A DNA stretch of 64,000 bases from Heloderma charlesbogerti (GCA_026122225.1 JANEZZ010000464.1:476501-540500); one strand, 5' to 3'. Counted from the stretch's first letter, positions 10,640 to 22,530 are shown. Made by a program: numbers and translations. The notes: generated by a model from the sequence alone, not told the origin.

Positions 10640-12697
10640 TATGATTTATGCAAGTGGATCCTGAAATGAAAATTTGCAGGGCGGAGCGCTCCTGTTCAGA
10701 ATGCCAGCCAGCCAGCTGTGCCCTCTTCCAGAATGCCCCATTCCATTTCTCCTATGGTTTTCTGGCCCGCATCCCTGCAACAGGTAGCCAGCACCCTGTG
10801 GTCACTGAGCATGCTGATTCCTCATAAGGCTGAATCCCCCCCTCCATTTTTCCCTAATTATTTTTTGCACTTCTGCAAACTTTGGTGTTCTGTCAAGCCT
10901 GATGATACCTCCTCATTGTATATGAGTGGTGCCATTTTGGCTACCATTGGGAGGGGACCAGCATGCAGGGAATCCCCTTGTTATCGCCAAACACTGGTTG
11001 GAGATAACATGGAGATTGGGCAAGTGGCAGCTTTGCCCTCCCTGTATCCTCTCCCTCATGGGAGAAAGTGGGCAGGTGAAGTGATTTTGCTATGCGTGGG
11101 CCTTCTCCGTTGGGTAACCAGCAGATGCACCAGAAGCATTGTCCTTCCAACGGGCCTGCCAGGGACCAAATAACAGCAGGAGCCATGGCCCTACCTCTTT
11201 GACCTCAGGGGGTGTGGCCTGGTTGAGGGGGGGTCATACAGTCCCCCAACCCATTCTGATCGCCTGCCTCTGGTAAGTGCGATAAATACCCTTCAGTGCC
11301 AGTTACTTCTGAATAAGCAGGCTGAAGAAACAGACTGCAGCCTTTCTTTCATGGATGGACAGCCCTAATAAGAAAAAGGAAGAAGATGAAGAGAGGCAGG
11401 CCGAGAAAGGCAGCGTGGAGATAATTCTTCTATCTTTGCAGCATGAAACAAACCAGTGGGTTCCTCCCAATTTGCTTAGCAATAAAATGAGCGTGTAAAA
11501 GGAAACCATGCGAGACTAACTCATTACACAGCTGACATAGCAGCTGGCTGTCAAATTCCAGGCTCTGATGCCTTGGTCCTTAGTTCTGAGTGGTCCTTAA
11601 CTTATCTAAGAGCTGTTTTGGGGCATTGATGAGGAGCTAGATGGTTTTCTTTCTTCTTTGGTCAACAGCACACAAGAGCCACCTTGGATCTGTGCGTCCA
11701 ACATTACATTTGGGTCTGCAGCCCAGGCCGGGGGGCTGTTTCCACATCTCTGCTTCAAAGGCGGCCTTGAGACCTGGCAGATTTCAAAGCAGAATTTTGG
11801 AACCAGCAGCTGGGATGTTGGGTAGTGGGTTAGGTGTCGCAAGGGCCCAGTGGCCAATGACATGGTCCGGGGTAGGCGCAGATCATGTCCAAGAGTATTA
11901 ACTGAGCATCCAAAGGGCCAGAGGAGGATAACATGGTGATTGCCCTCACTCTAACTTGGCTTTGTGACATTATTATGTTGCCAGTTCTAATTGGCTGCAT
12001 GGCATTGTTAGGAAACTTCCTGCCATTTGGCTTTAGCTGATTTGGCTTTGCGACATCATCACGTAGCAAAAAATCTGATTGGCTGCAGGATATGACCATG
12101 TTTTCTAAATGATCCCTCACTGGCTGGGATTGCCTCAATCAGAAGCTAATGTTGTATGTGTGCCAATAAACTTTTCGCCCTCTGAAGCCCCCTGTTTTGC
12201 CCTGATCAGTTCTACAGGCTCACATTTGACTCGGCCCTAAAAAGAAATATTTCAAGAAACGCTTTCTAGTTCAGGGTTTTCCACAATGCTGAGCAAAGCA
12301 TTTCGACCTTTTCAGAATGCACCATTTCTCATTTTTAAGAGGGCTATATCATTTCTCTGGCACTAACCCTGCTGTAAATGCTGGATAATTTAATGCAAAT
12401 ACATATTCATGGAGCTTTAGGGAAATGATGGCATAGTAAGGGGGAGGCAGGTGAAAGAATAATTACAAAGGGCTCTGGAAATGTTAAAGCTGAGTTTTCC
12501 ACAGGGCCTGTCTAGGAAATTAACAACTGCTGTGACTTCAGAGGAAGGGCATAATTGCTTAGGGGTGCTTAGAGCCAAGGGGCAAGGAATTCAAAAACAA
12601 TAATCAGGCTCCCATGGGGCAGTTGATGGTGTCTTGTGTGAGCTCCTTCAGTGTCCTTCTCCTATTCTCTACCTATGGTAGCAGAAATCTCAAACCA
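10640..12697. other. No gene seen
   Basis: The region has several short open frames (10718-11173 the longest) without family resemblance, and a GAAGAAGAT-type purine stretch near 11370-11400. CATCA(C/T)GT and GATTGGCTGCA words repeat near 11960-12090, but no element could be named. Confidence 0.3.
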
Positions 12698-12932
12698 TTT
12701 ATTTATTATTACATTTATATCTTGCCTTTTCTCCTCTTCCGAGGAACCAAGGTGGCTTACGTGGTCCTCCCCCTCTCCATCTTATCCTCACAACAACCCT
12801 GTGAGGTAAGTTAGGCTGAGAGTCAGTGACTTGGCCCAAAGTCCCCCAGTGAGCTTCCTGGCTGAGCAGGGACTAGAACCCAGATCTCCTGAGTCCCAGT
12901 CCAACAATCTAACCACTATGCCACATTGGCTC
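12698..12932 (-). mobile_element. tRNA-derived SINE with L2-like tail
   Basis: This is the same order as the copy at 3756: tail at the left (ATTTATTTATTATTACATTTA), GAGGAACCAAGGTGGCTTAC, and the tRNA-like head at the right (ACCACTATGCCACATTGGCT). Confidence 0.85.
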
Positions 12933-13642
12933 ATGACATTTTCATGTGTGATGACATGATATCCCATTGCATACGTGATCCCTGTTTGGCTGGAGTCTCC
13001 TCCCATGGTGTAATGGTAAATTCTGAAATGGAAGAGCTGATTGTGATAGTCTCTGTAGCCACATCTCCAAGGAGAGTCCGAAAATGGAGGCAGCTGTGTT
13101 GCTCTCTACCAACAAACCAGTTCTTGCCATTTTCATCTCCACCAGGAGCAGGTCTTTCGCTAAAAAGTCTTAATTGCCCATTCAAGACCAAGCCACCCCC
13201 AAATACTTTGCATTGCAACAAGGATAGCTCACAACAATATATTGCCACTGGGGAAATCCATTTCCCCACCAGCTACGGTGAGGGGTGCCGCTGAGCTCAG
13301 ACAGAACAGGGAGGTCTGAAGGGCTTGGCAGATGACATCACCATCCCTGCTAATCAAGAAGTCTCCGTGCTTCAATCCCGAGAGGCCCGGCTCCGTAACA
13401 CCACTGGTCACCTCTGGAAGAAGCCCAAATAAGAGCTTCCCATGGTCAAAGACAGTGCTTTCAGGACCTGGAGAGATTACTGGGCCCTGCTCCCTTGTTC
13501 TTACAGAGTCTGGGCTCCAACGCAGCTCTGATATACCTCCTGGCTCTAATTAACACTTCCAGGCTCCACCACACCCCCAGCTGAAGAATGGAGAACCTCA
13601 AGGGGGCTGTCCTTGGGCTTGAAGACAAGGTCTTGAGCTTGC
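12933..13642. other. No feature recognised
   Basis: Unique sequence with overlapping short open frames on both strands (12926-13294 plus; 12931-13269 minus). None resembles a known protein. Confidence 0.3.
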
Positions 13643-14186
13643 CTAGGGATGTGCAAATCGGCAAAACTGGAGCTTGACAAAGTCCTTCAAATCCCATCTC
13701 AAAGGAGCTCATTCCACCTTGAGTCCATATCAGATTGCAAGGTTTGTGTTTTTTTCTTTTCTTTTCACATGAAAATCCATGTGTATTTTTGTGCTTAGTT
13801 TCCCAAATGTCCACATCCATCGTGTGCATCTTTGAAATGTACTCATTCTTCTCCCATTGATCAAAGCAAGCTTGCGCACATTTCTCAAAAGTATGCATTT
13901 TTATGCACATTTTTCAAATGTACGCATTCTTCCCATTGATTAAGGTGAGTATGTGTGCATTTTTCAAAAGTATGCATTTTTCATGCACATTTTTCAGATG
14001 CACACATGCTGTGGATCACCGTCCATGAATCACATTGCAAGCTCAGAAATGTACGGACTTCGACTGTGACTTGCATCCATCTCCATGTTTGATCTGGAAG
14101 GTGAGAATTGAGTAAATCCTGATCAAAACCAATCCTGAAACCAATTTTCAAGTAAATCCTGAAACCAATTTTCCATGCATCCCTAG
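13643..14186. mobile_element. AGGGATG-terminal foldback element
   Basis: The ends are CTAGGGATG and CATCCCTAG, a perfect 9-bp inverted pair. The core repeats TATGCATTTTT, GCACATTTTTCA and CCATTGAT words. This core style recurs in the copies at 15.7, 28.0 and 48.3 kb. No clear target duplication was found and the superfamily is unknown. Confidence 0.6.
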
Positions 14187-14329
14187 GTTTGTCTTTCTGT
14201 CTGCTCCCACCTGATGAGTTGCCTACATTGGTGCAGAGGGACTGGGTATGAGGCCCCTGGTGGGGAAGGCAATGGTTCCTGAAGGGAGTGCAGAGTGCTG
14301 TTGCTGCAAGGACATTCTTTGTTCAGAGT

Positions 14330-14528
14330 CAGCGGAGGCTGGTCAGTGGGGCTGTGAATCCATTCTGGGTTTCAGTTGCAACCAGCCAGAACTCTAAAGG
14401 AGCTACCCAAGGTGCTGAACCCATTTTGGGGATAGGGTTCAGTATTTTGGATAGCTCCTTCACAGTTCTGGCTGGTTGCAACTGAAACCCAACATGGATT
14501 CACAGTCCCACTGAAATCAGAGCCACCC
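14330..14528. mobile_element. hAT-like palindromic MITE (CAGTGGAGGCTGG family)
   Basis: The left arm, GGCTGTGAATCCATTCTGGG...TTGCAACCAGCCAGAACT, is inverted at the right as AGTTCTGGCTGGTTGCAAC...GGATTCACAG. The centre has a further small palindrome around GTTCAGTATTTTGG. Other copies lie at 38.5, 47.5, 57.3 and 58.6 kb. Confidence 0.8.
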
Positions 14529-14647
14529 CCACCCCACCCCATCCCTGTTCAAAAGTTCGGGTTTCAGGGACTCCTGGCTGTGAAGTTGTAAAAGCCAGCA
14601 ATGAAATGTCAATTACACTTTCAGATACAGAGGCAGAAAGGTTATAC

Positions 14648-14777
14648 CAGTCTTCCCCAACCCGGTGGCCTTCAAATGTCTTCAACTCCCAGCATCCCCA
14701 ACCATTGTCTGTACCAGCTGGGGATGTTGGGACTTGTAGTCCAAAACATTGAAGGGTGCCAGGTTGGGGAAGGCTGA
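14648..14777. mobile_element. Foldback MITE (GTAGTCC family)
   Basis: CCTTCAAATGTCTTCAACTCC is inverted against GACTTGTAGTCCAAAACATTG, with TTCCCCAACCCGG and CCAGGTTGGGGAAGGC at the edges. Confidence 0.75.
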
Positions 14778-15699
14778 GTTGTACAAATCAAAATGCCTGA
14801 GTGAAAAGATACAGTGCCGGGCATGCCTGTTTGGGGGAGGTGGGCATCCCAAAGCCTGGGAGCCACCACAGAGAAGGCCCTCTCCTTTGTAACAATGTAG
14901 CACCCTTCCAATATGGAAGCCACTTGGAGCATCAGCAGGAGATCTTCAGACACAGGCAGGCTGGCTATGGGAAGAGGCCCTCTCTCAAGTATTTGTGTCC
15001 CAAGCCACTTTAGAGTTTTAAAAGTAAGTAGTATTTAGCCCCATGCAGATGTTCATCCTGATTATGGAAGGGTGCGATCCAAACATGTTTAGACAGGAAA
15101 AAGCCCTACAACTCCCAGCATTCCCCAGCCAGCATGCCCTCAATACAAACGTAAGCTGGATGTCTGCACAAGGCACCGATATATATATAAGGTAATCCCT
15201 GTGAATGGCTCACGGGATGGAGTAGGTAATATTGGCTATGCCCTGGAACACCAATAACGTGCTCCTGGCAATGGTTGGGGGAACTCAGCAGTCTAGCAAA
15301 AGACAAAACAAAACCCAAAGTGGAAGCCATGAGCCTATAATTTGCCCACACTTACCATGGGGGCTCAGTGTAAGCTACTTCTATATGGAGTGCAGGTTAC
15401 CAAAAACTCAAGAGGTGAGCAGGGAAGACATGGAAGGTAAGCGTGTTCATGGTAGGCCATGAACCTGTCCAGGCACCACAGTGTGGGCATTTCTGGCTGT
15501 GGTGGATTCAACTCAGGCCGGCCTGGTATTTCTGGGTTACAGTTATATGATATTTTGTTGGGTCAAGCAAGGAGAAGACCATCTCTTGGGTTTACTTAGC
15601 TAAAGATGTTGAGTTAGTGTTTACAGCTGGTGGCTTCTACCAGACACATTCCTATCTACTTGGGCAGGGCTTGAAGGGCGTGATTTGATGGTCATGATT
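14778..15699. other. Mostly unassigned; LINE-like and MITE fragments
   Basis: GCCACCACAGAGAAGGCCCT at about 14861 resembles the L2 3' region. GGGTGCGATCCAAACATG at 15071 begins a half copy of the Harbinger-like MITE found complete at 30.0 and 63.7 kb. The rest is not recognised. Confidence 0.4.
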
Positions 15700-16147
15700 A
15701 GGGATGTCCGGATTTTGTGGGATCTGTCCCATGAGCGTTTCATGGATTGTACAGTGTCTTTTGTTCCGGCATCCATTCACAGACGGATTCAAATCCGCCC
15801 CCCCCCACGGTATGCGGAAAATTATGCAAATATTCCCAAATTACACAAATTGTTTGCAACAATTTGCAAACAATTTGCAACAATTTATGTAATTTATGTT
15901 AGTATTGTCCCCCATTCCATTCAACTTTTCCCCACGTATATTTTCCAGCATGGCATATGTCTCAGCAGAAACGTGCATATTTTCATACAAATCAATTTGT
16001 GTAAATTTCGGGAAAGTAACTTAAAAAGATCTAAAGATATGCAGATTGCACAGGGCCGGAGGAGGCTGGTTTGCAGTGGATTCCACAGACTGGATCCTTA
16101 GAAATCCGATTTCATTTTAGTCCATCTCGGATTTCCCCAGCATCCCT
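15700..16147. mobile_element. AGGGATG-terminal foldback element
   Basis: The ends AGGGATGTCCGGATTTTG and CGGATTTCCCCAGCATCCCT are inverted. The core at about 15820-15900 repeats CAATTTGCAAA and ATTTATGT. The left 110 bp (TTTCATGGAT...GTCTTT...CATCCATTCA) aligns with the left end of the 48.3-kb copy. Confidence 0.7.
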
Positions 16148-16333
16148 AGTTGTAACGTAGCCAACAAACGAGACAATACTTTTTTGGAGGGCTCCAAGGT
16201 CATGCTGTTTGTGTTTGGGGAACTGATATTCCTTAGATGAGCCATATCAGTATGGCGATGCCTGCGTTAACTCTTGTTGATGTTAAGGCTGATTGCACTG
16301 AATTTATTTGAAGGCAAGGAGGGACATAAGAAC

Positions 16334-16338
<5 letters not shown>

Positions 16339-16409
<71 letters not shown>

Positions 16410-16418
16410 CACACACAC

Positions 16419-16455
<37 letters not shown>

Positions 16456-16456
16456 G
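16339..16456 (+). repeat. Compound (TA)n/(CA)n microsatellite
   Basis: Alternating blocks of TA and CA dinucleotides occur over about 118 bp. It is a strong purine-pyrimidine alternation that could adopt cruciform or Z-DNA forms. Confidence 0.95.
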
Positions 16457-19070
16457 GGATACACACACATGTACACATATTTAAAAATCATCTTTAATAT
16501 ATAGCCAGAAATTGCAAGTACATCAGGCATCACACGAAAATTGTACAGTTGGTGCTCAGCACCCCCAGTTATACACAGCAGCAACATCTGGAAGATTTAC
16601 ACAGAACAGGCAGCAGAATATAGCACAGAACACACAGCTTTGAAAGGTGGGTGCTTGTTTCATTACTTTTCCAAAATGTGTATAAGGCAGAAAAAGAAAA
16701 GAAAAAGCATGGTATCATCCATCACCACCCATCACCAATTTTAAGGGCCCTCATGGGGTGGGGTGGGGTGAACATTTACCGTTCCTTCAGGCACAGCTAT
16801 GTAAAGCAATAATCCTGGTGGCTCACCATTGAAGAAATGACCACAGAATGCACTTCAGTGCACCTTTATGATGTTCAGTGAACTCTAACGCACTTTCAAT
16901 GAAAGCAAAGATGTCTACACAGCCAAGTGAGGAGTTCATAGCTCTGAAAGGGTGGGTGTGGTGCTAGTCTTTAAAAAAAGACCCTACTGGTGACTGCAGA
17001 GGTTACCGCAGGCCACAATAATTACCGCCCTGCTTTGCACATACACCTCAATCATAATTGGGTTAAAGAAATGTACTTTAAATGATCCAGAGGTCATGCA
17101 CACAGTATACATAAGTGGAGGGCAAGTGGATGGATAATGGAATGCAGTGTGCAAACTCGTTTCTGCCACAGAGGAAAAACCTGCCAAGCTGAGAGGGAAC
17201 TTTAGGTTCACTGTGGTCTAATTTTGCCACTAATTTTGCCCCCTCTGGCAGCTTTTGCAAGAGACATCCTGAGGCATTTTTGGTGCCCGAAGCAGAAAAT
17301 CAAAATGGCGCCTCCTCCCCTCCCATGCGTTAGAAATACAACACTGGACAATTTGCTGCCTTTAGACAGGACACTTCGAACTGCCTAATGGCAGACCCAG
17401 CCCTGCTTCTCGAAGGATTTCTGCGATGCGGAATTCTCCGTCTCTGCCTTATCTCCGCATTTCTAAACCTGCCTATTTCATTTGTCCAGATGTCGTTGTG
17501 TGTGTGCTTTGGTGAGCTCTTATTCTGAGCCTGCAAATTTGCCCCAGATTCCTCCACCGTCTGATGGCGGTTTCCGGCCTGTGTGCCGCAGAAAGACCCC
17601 TCACCCCCACACTTTGCAAGTGGTGCTGTGCGCAGGGTGGTTTGTGCGCTCATTTTCAAACGCAGGGATTGTCTCAGTCAAAGGTCACACATGAGGAAGC
17701 TGTGAGCAGAAATGGCCCAAGACGTTCTGCAAAGGACAAGATTCCAGGTTGTTTGGCAGTTGAACCTTACTAGTCTGGAAGTTGAATCTTACTTCAAAAG
17801 TGGTGGGAGGTCAGTTTTCTCTTCTCCCACAAAATCTGGGGGCAACAGGCTAGCTTAGAGGACATGCTATGTGGTAGGCACAGCTTTGTCCTCTGTGACC
17901 ACTTGTTCGCTCTGCCTGGCTGCCACTGCTTCTATCTGCCATTTGAGCTGGCTAATGCACCCTGTCTAATAGTAAGGCCAGTCCTTGCCATGAGGTGGCA
18001 ACTTCAAAGGACGGGCCTTTCCTGGCTGTGAACCCACAGCAAGCCATACATTTTTATGAGCTGCACCCTCCTTTTAAAAAGTGAGCAAGAATGCAATGGG
18101 CACATCTGTCCATTTTGGTTTCTCTCGGTTTCTCATTTTTCCAGCCTTCAGTTCAGTTCATCCCAAACATTAAAGTTTTTTTTTTAAGTTCCCATGAAAA
18201 TTGGTTTGCGTGTTCATGTGCATTTCTCCCGACGCATAATTTTTTGTACGCAATGTTGCCTCAAATACACGTTCATGGCTAGCCATTTTCCTAATAGAAC
18301 GTAGTTCTGAATGTTACTTCCACTAATATGGGTGTTCTTGTGTGCACCTTTTGGCAATATACCCATTTTAGCATGCATTTCTTGGCTGGAGTACTCCACT
18401 GCAAAATTCAGAAAAGAGCAAGTTTCAAAGGATAAGTGAGTCTGTTTGTGTAGTGGTTCAGAAGTCCACAATTAGGTATATTTGCATTAAAATGCTAATT
18501 TCTCTCCTATCCCTAGAGCAGGATTGATATTCAATGTTTTCATCACCAGCTTGTCCTATTCCCTTATCCTAGATGCTTTCAAAGTATGCTGCAGGGTCCA
18601 CCAAGTTTCCTTAGAACCTTCTCAAGGGTCCCTTGAGGGAAAGATCAATAATGGTGGGTAAACATTCCCAAAACAACCATGAGAACAGAGTGTGCACTTA
18701 GTGTGTGCATGGGATCTTGTACCAATCCCAGGGGTTCCATGTTAGACATGCAGGGATTCCTTAGCTAACAAGAAGCAGGAAAGAGTTTCTCTCAAGATTT
18801 GTTTAAAACTACAGCCGTATCTGTTTATTGTCTTCAGCTCTTGACAGGTCCGAGAAAGAACCTCAGATTTGGTTCATCCCATCCTCAAAATTCTTGTGAG
18901 TTTTGGTTCTCCATGCTAACAGCGATGTTGAGATATAATGTGACCAATGATGCTGAAAGCGGAGGTCGCATCGTGAAGAATCTGACGACGTTTTCAAAAG
19001 CTGGCTGTCCCTGTTTGTGCTGTTTCAAATCCTGAGGCTCAAACTGCACTCAATGGTTTGTTTAAAGCAG
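16457..19070. other. No gene seen
   Basis: No repeat family could be named with confidence in this 2.6 kb. The part at 18110-18480 has GCGTG, GTGCATTT and CGCATAAT words like the cores of the AGGGATG elements, but no ends are seen. Short open frames (e.g. 17330-17659 minus, 18214-18471 minus) show no family resemblance. Confidence 0.3.
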
Positions 19071-19170
19071 GGATGGGGAACCTAGGGCCCTGCAGATGTT
19101 GCCAGGAAACAACTTCCCATCAGCTCCAGCCAGCATGGGATCATGGGAGTTGTAGTCCAACAACATCTAA
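19071..19170. mobile_element. Foldback MITE (GTAGTCC family), partial
   Basis: CAGGGATGGGGAACCTAGGG begins it and GGAGTTGTAGTCCAACAACA closes it. The right end was probably lost where the L2 fragment starts. Confidence 0.65.
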
Positions 19171-19174
19171 ACAT

Positions 19175-19540
19175 TCTTTACCAACCTGCCCGGTCACTGA
19201 GATCATCAGAGGGCATGTTCTTGGTGGCTCCACATGGACCTATAGCCCAGTTGGAGTCCACCAGAAAAAGAGCCTTCAGTGTGGTGGCCCCCTTCCTGTG
19301 GAATTCCCTGCCTTTGGAGGTCAGGCCAGCGCCAACATGGTGGTCCTAGTGGTGCCTCCTGAAGACATTGTTATTTCGAGAGGCCTTCCTTGAGTGACCA
19401 GCTGTGGTTTATTAAATTCGACCTTATTGGACTTTGTCTTTTAAAAAAATGTTTTAACCTGGTGTTTTATTTGTTTACCTTGTTATTCACCACTCCGAAA
19501 TCTTCTGATGTGGAGCGGTATATAAATACTGTAAATAAAT
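19175..19540 (+). pseudogene. L2-type LINE, C-terminus of ORF2 and 3' tail
   Basis: The plus strand reads RKRAFSVVAPFLWNSLPLEV, the usual end of L2 ORF2, with a frame change after it, then an AT-rich 3' region, GGAGCGGTATATAAATACTG and an (AATA)n tail. It is 5'-truncated and inactive. Confidence 0.8.
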
Positions 19541-19559
19541 AAATAAATCTAGAGCATGA

Positions 19560-20008
19560 GTGGCTGAATTTGAGGGCTGAATTCAGTTTTGGAGAAGCTC
19601 TTGGGGGTCACATCCCAGTGGTGGGTGGGGCTTAAAGCTCTTATTATAGCTTAAAGCTCTTATGGCCAGTAATGAAGCCTCAGGGGAGGCATTTCAACGT
19701 TTTAGAATGGAGAAAAAACTGCACAAAATCCAGGAAACCACCAAATGATTAGTAGGGGGGGAAGGGGGGGGCAAGGAAAGGGGTGTGGCCTTCTGGGAAC
19801 CCCTCCTCACACCCACCACTTGCTTCCCTCCCCTTACTCTCTCTCCCCACCAGCATATGCCTTCCAGTTTACCTTATTCTGGTGCCGGAGTCTGGCTGCA
19901 GGGGAAAAAATGCTGGAAAGAGGCGGACTGCAGAAAGTAAGGCATGGGTGGGGAAAAGATGTATTACCTCCCACCTACCCCCCAGTTGAGACCCCCTTTT
20001 ACTTGTGA
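19560..20008. mobile_element. hAT-like non-autonomous element (CTCTTGGGGG / GAGGCATTTCAA family)
   Basis: It shares ATTCAGTTTTGGAGAAGCTC, TTGGGGGTCACATCC and GGGGAGGCATTTCAACGTTT with copies at 47.6-48.3, 59.5, 26.2 and 32.5 kb. Edges are approximate and the right end is unclear. Confidence 0.5.
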
Positions 20009-20402
20009 TCAGGGCAGATGAGGCTTTTAATGCTTAGATTTACCATCGGCACAAGTTGTTTGGGGGCCAAACAACACGTGCTGTTGAAACTCTGCGTTTG
20101 AGCTCTCCCAGCATCAGGTTCTTTTTGTAAAAGCAACTGGGAGGGGGGGAGAAAGTTTTGGATTAGGGCCAGAGTGTACAGAAAGGAGGAGTTTAATCCC
20201 CCCCGCTTCTGCAGGAAAGCAGTCAGGCCAACTGGGCTTGTCCCCTTGGAGTTGAAATTAGCCACTCTTGTGAACTTACAAATGCCAGTTTCAGTCTCTG
20301 TGGCTAATAGCAGCTGGGGAGGGGAAGATGGAACAGGGCCATGGCACAGGAGGAAAGAGGTAACCCCTCGCCTCTCCTGTAGTGCATGGCTTCAATCCAA
20401 AC

Positions 20403-21000
20403 AATGCCAGCTCTAGATCTTGAGGTCGCTTGGGCAAGACACCCTCCATGGGCCCCCTCTCTCAGCGAGCCTGCCTTCTCACCGCCATGGTCACCAGCTG
20501 CTCTTGCTCAGGATTGTTACCCCTTGCTTGCTTGACAAGCAGAGAGCCAGGGAGCAAGGAGGCCATGGCATCTCTGTGGCATCTCCTGCTGTTCCATCTC
20601 ACCACCACCCTTATCTGGGCTGGAGCGAGAGGCAGGGGAACAAGGACGCTGCAGTACGGAAGAGGAGAAACGAGGCCAGGCGCTCTTGTCAGTGGGCCCC
20701 TGCTGGTGTGTGGACCCTTGGGAGATGCCCCACCATGCCTACCCTTGACGCTGCCCTTGATTGCTGCCACTTGCTTGCTTGACAGGCAGGGAGCCAGGGA
20801 GCAAGCAGGCTGTGGCATCTCCTGCTCCTCCTTCCCACCACCGCTGTTGTCTGGGCCAGAGTGAGAGGTGGAGGAGCAAGCAGGCTGCCATGGTGAAAAG
20901 GAAGAGCAACTCCAGGGGGCTTTTGTCAGGGGGCCCCTGCTGGAGTGCAGGCCCTCGGCAGGAGCCCAACCATGCCTACCTTTGACGCTGGCCCTCAAGT
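20403..21000 (+). repeat. GC-rich satellite-like units, about 2.5 in tandem
   Basis: CATGCCTACC followed by TTGACGCTG occurs at about 20738 and 20973, giving a unit near 235 bp. Each unit has GCTTGCTTGACA, AGAGCCAGGGAGCAAG and GGCCCCTGCTGG. It matches 1822-2332 in reverse and one unit at 36362-36716. Confidence 0.7.
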
Positions 21001-21547
21001 GGGAATTTCTCAGTAATTATTCTACCTTCCTAGGGGAGAAAAAAGTGCCAAAGGGTCCTGTACAGTTACCTACCGAGGGAGAACGGCTCCAGGAACTGAA
21101 CTCAGCTCCTCCAGACATTTAACCATCTGAGCGCGCGCTTGAAACAGTGTTGTGCTCAGAAGACCGTTTCCCCGTTAGTCGCAGCCAGAGAAGCACTAGA
21201 CACCATCCTATGACAGAGCGCTCTTTTTATGTGTGGGGTTTGGAGGGCTTTGCAGGCATTCTCTCCGAAATCACGACAAAGCCAGAGTTGCAGATGAAGG
21301 AGAAGCTGAGGCGATGTTTTGAGCAGCTGTTTGAGGCGATAGCCAAGGCAAGGGCTGAATGTGGGCAGGGGGATGGTCCAGCCCACAGAAAGTTCTGGAA
21401 GCAAGGGGAGGCCCGGCGCTCCTCAGCGGAAGGAGCCGATGCGGCAAAGATTCTCCGTGGGACGTCATCACTCCTGTATCTTTGCGCTGCGCTAAACCGA
21501 GACTCGGAGAGAGGGAGGTGCCGGCCGGCAGGCCAAGGGGGGACAGC
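21001..21547. other. 3' flank of the TMEM88B-like gene, probably 3' UTR
   Basis: Downstream of the stop codon on the minus strand, this region is GC-rich and shows no named repeat. No canonical AATAAA is seen on the minus strand; a CATAAA variant lies near 21223-21218. Long open frames on the plus strand (21147-21551) are antisense and resemble no family known to me. Confidence 0.3.
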
Positions 21548-21817
21548 TTAAACCCAGGCCTTGATGTGGCTGTTCCACTCCTTGATGCAGCCGCACAGCC
21601 CACCTTCTTCGTACCACCGCCACTTCACGCCCTTGTAGACCGCCCGGGCACACGGCTGGAAGCACATGAAGAGGCGGAGGCGGCGCGCCAGGCTGCAGTA
21701 GACGGCCATGGCCACCACGATCAGCGGGGACATGATGACGAAGCCGAGGATGATCAGGGCAGAAGAGCTGTTGTCGTCCAGCACGGTCTTACAGTAATAG
21801 GCTGTGGAATGCAGCAC
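21548..21817 (-). CDS. TMEM88B: TMEM88-family membrane protein, coding exon 2 (C-terminal half)
   Basis: This exon follows a TTTGCAG acceptor (21824-21818 on the minus strand) and begins in phase 0 with GTG CTG CAT, matching the phase-0 end of exon 1. It encodes 89 residues and a TAA stop (21550-21548). Residues about 110-133 form the second hydrophobic segment (ALIILGFVIMSPLIVVAMAV), followed by a basic turn, ARRLRL, as in TMEM88. The cytosolic tail (residues about 134-179) is rich in Trp, Cys and Lys and ends in Ala-Trp-Val. Human TMEM88 ends in Val-Trp-Val, the ligand for the Dishevelled PDZ domain, so the final WV is kept. The frame stays open upstream of the acceptor, but that part is intron read-through. 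Two segments plus the PDZ-type end make the family assignment firm; the paralogue is less sure. No polyadenylation site could be fixed downstream. Confidence 0.85.
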   Translation of the reverse strand: MLHSTAYYCKTVLDDNSSSALIILGFVIMSPLIVVAMAVYCSLARRLRLFMCFQPCARAVYKGVKWRWYEEGGLCGCIKEWNSHIKAWV

Positions 21818-22194
21818 CTGCAAACCGACAGAGAAAGTGAGTCGGACGCGAAGAGGGAGGTGGCAGTGACACTTCTGGGGGTCCTTCATGCCCCCACTGG
21901 AAGGACCATCCTCTGAAGAGCAGCAAGAGTGCCCAGAGACAGACAACACCAAGGAGTCACCTATGCCCAAAGTTCTGGGGGAGCTTGGCCCTCAGGGGAG
22001 ATGACCGCTAGGACCAGCCCTTCAGGAGGAGGGGAGTTCCACCTCCGAGGTGGAGGCTGGGTGACCACCCAGTCCCCAAGAGTGTGGTTGCCTCAAGAGG
22101 CAGGCCAAAAGGTCTTCTCTGAGAAGGAGTGCTTGATTACAAAGGAGGACTCCTCAACAGCAAGGCCCTCCTCCCATGTAGGACTTTTGCTAGA

Positions 22195-22530
22195 GGGCCT
22201 GTAATGCACTGCAGCTGAGCCTTGGGTGGGGTTCAGGAAGCTCTGGCTATATAAGCCTTCAGTGTTAGCCTAGCTGGTGCTGGAACAACATTGTTTATTA
22301 GTGTCTGTGCTTTATTTTCTGGACTATGCCACGTGATTGATGTTCTGTGCTGCTGACAATTAGACCCCCGTTTGACTCGGACTGCGCATGTTAACTCACC
22401 ACTTAACTGTGTTTTGACCTTTGCTTGTATCTGGACCGGTCCTGCCTTTGCTTGGTCCTATATTAAACTTGGCCTTTGGGGCATAAGCAGTTGCCTGCTT
22501 TGTTGCCTTGCCTTCTGGATGGCCCCATAA
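22195..22530 (+). mobile_element. LTR-like fragment with TATA box
   Basis: TATATAAG lies at 22248-22255. Downstream, AACTGTGTTTTGACC...GCTTGTATCTGGACC resembles the minus-strand sequence near 24440-24400 (CTGTGTTTGACCTTGTGCTTG), so the two belong to one family. Boundaries are not resolved. Confidence 0.45.

Noticed and set aside
20420..20864. Overlapping 120- and 144-codon frames
   Set aside because: They lie in the GC-rich satellite-like units and recur with the repeat.
21359..21916. 185-codon open frame on the plus strand
   Set aside because: It is antisense to exon 2 and rich in Asp, His and Arg from codon reversal, with no family resemblance.
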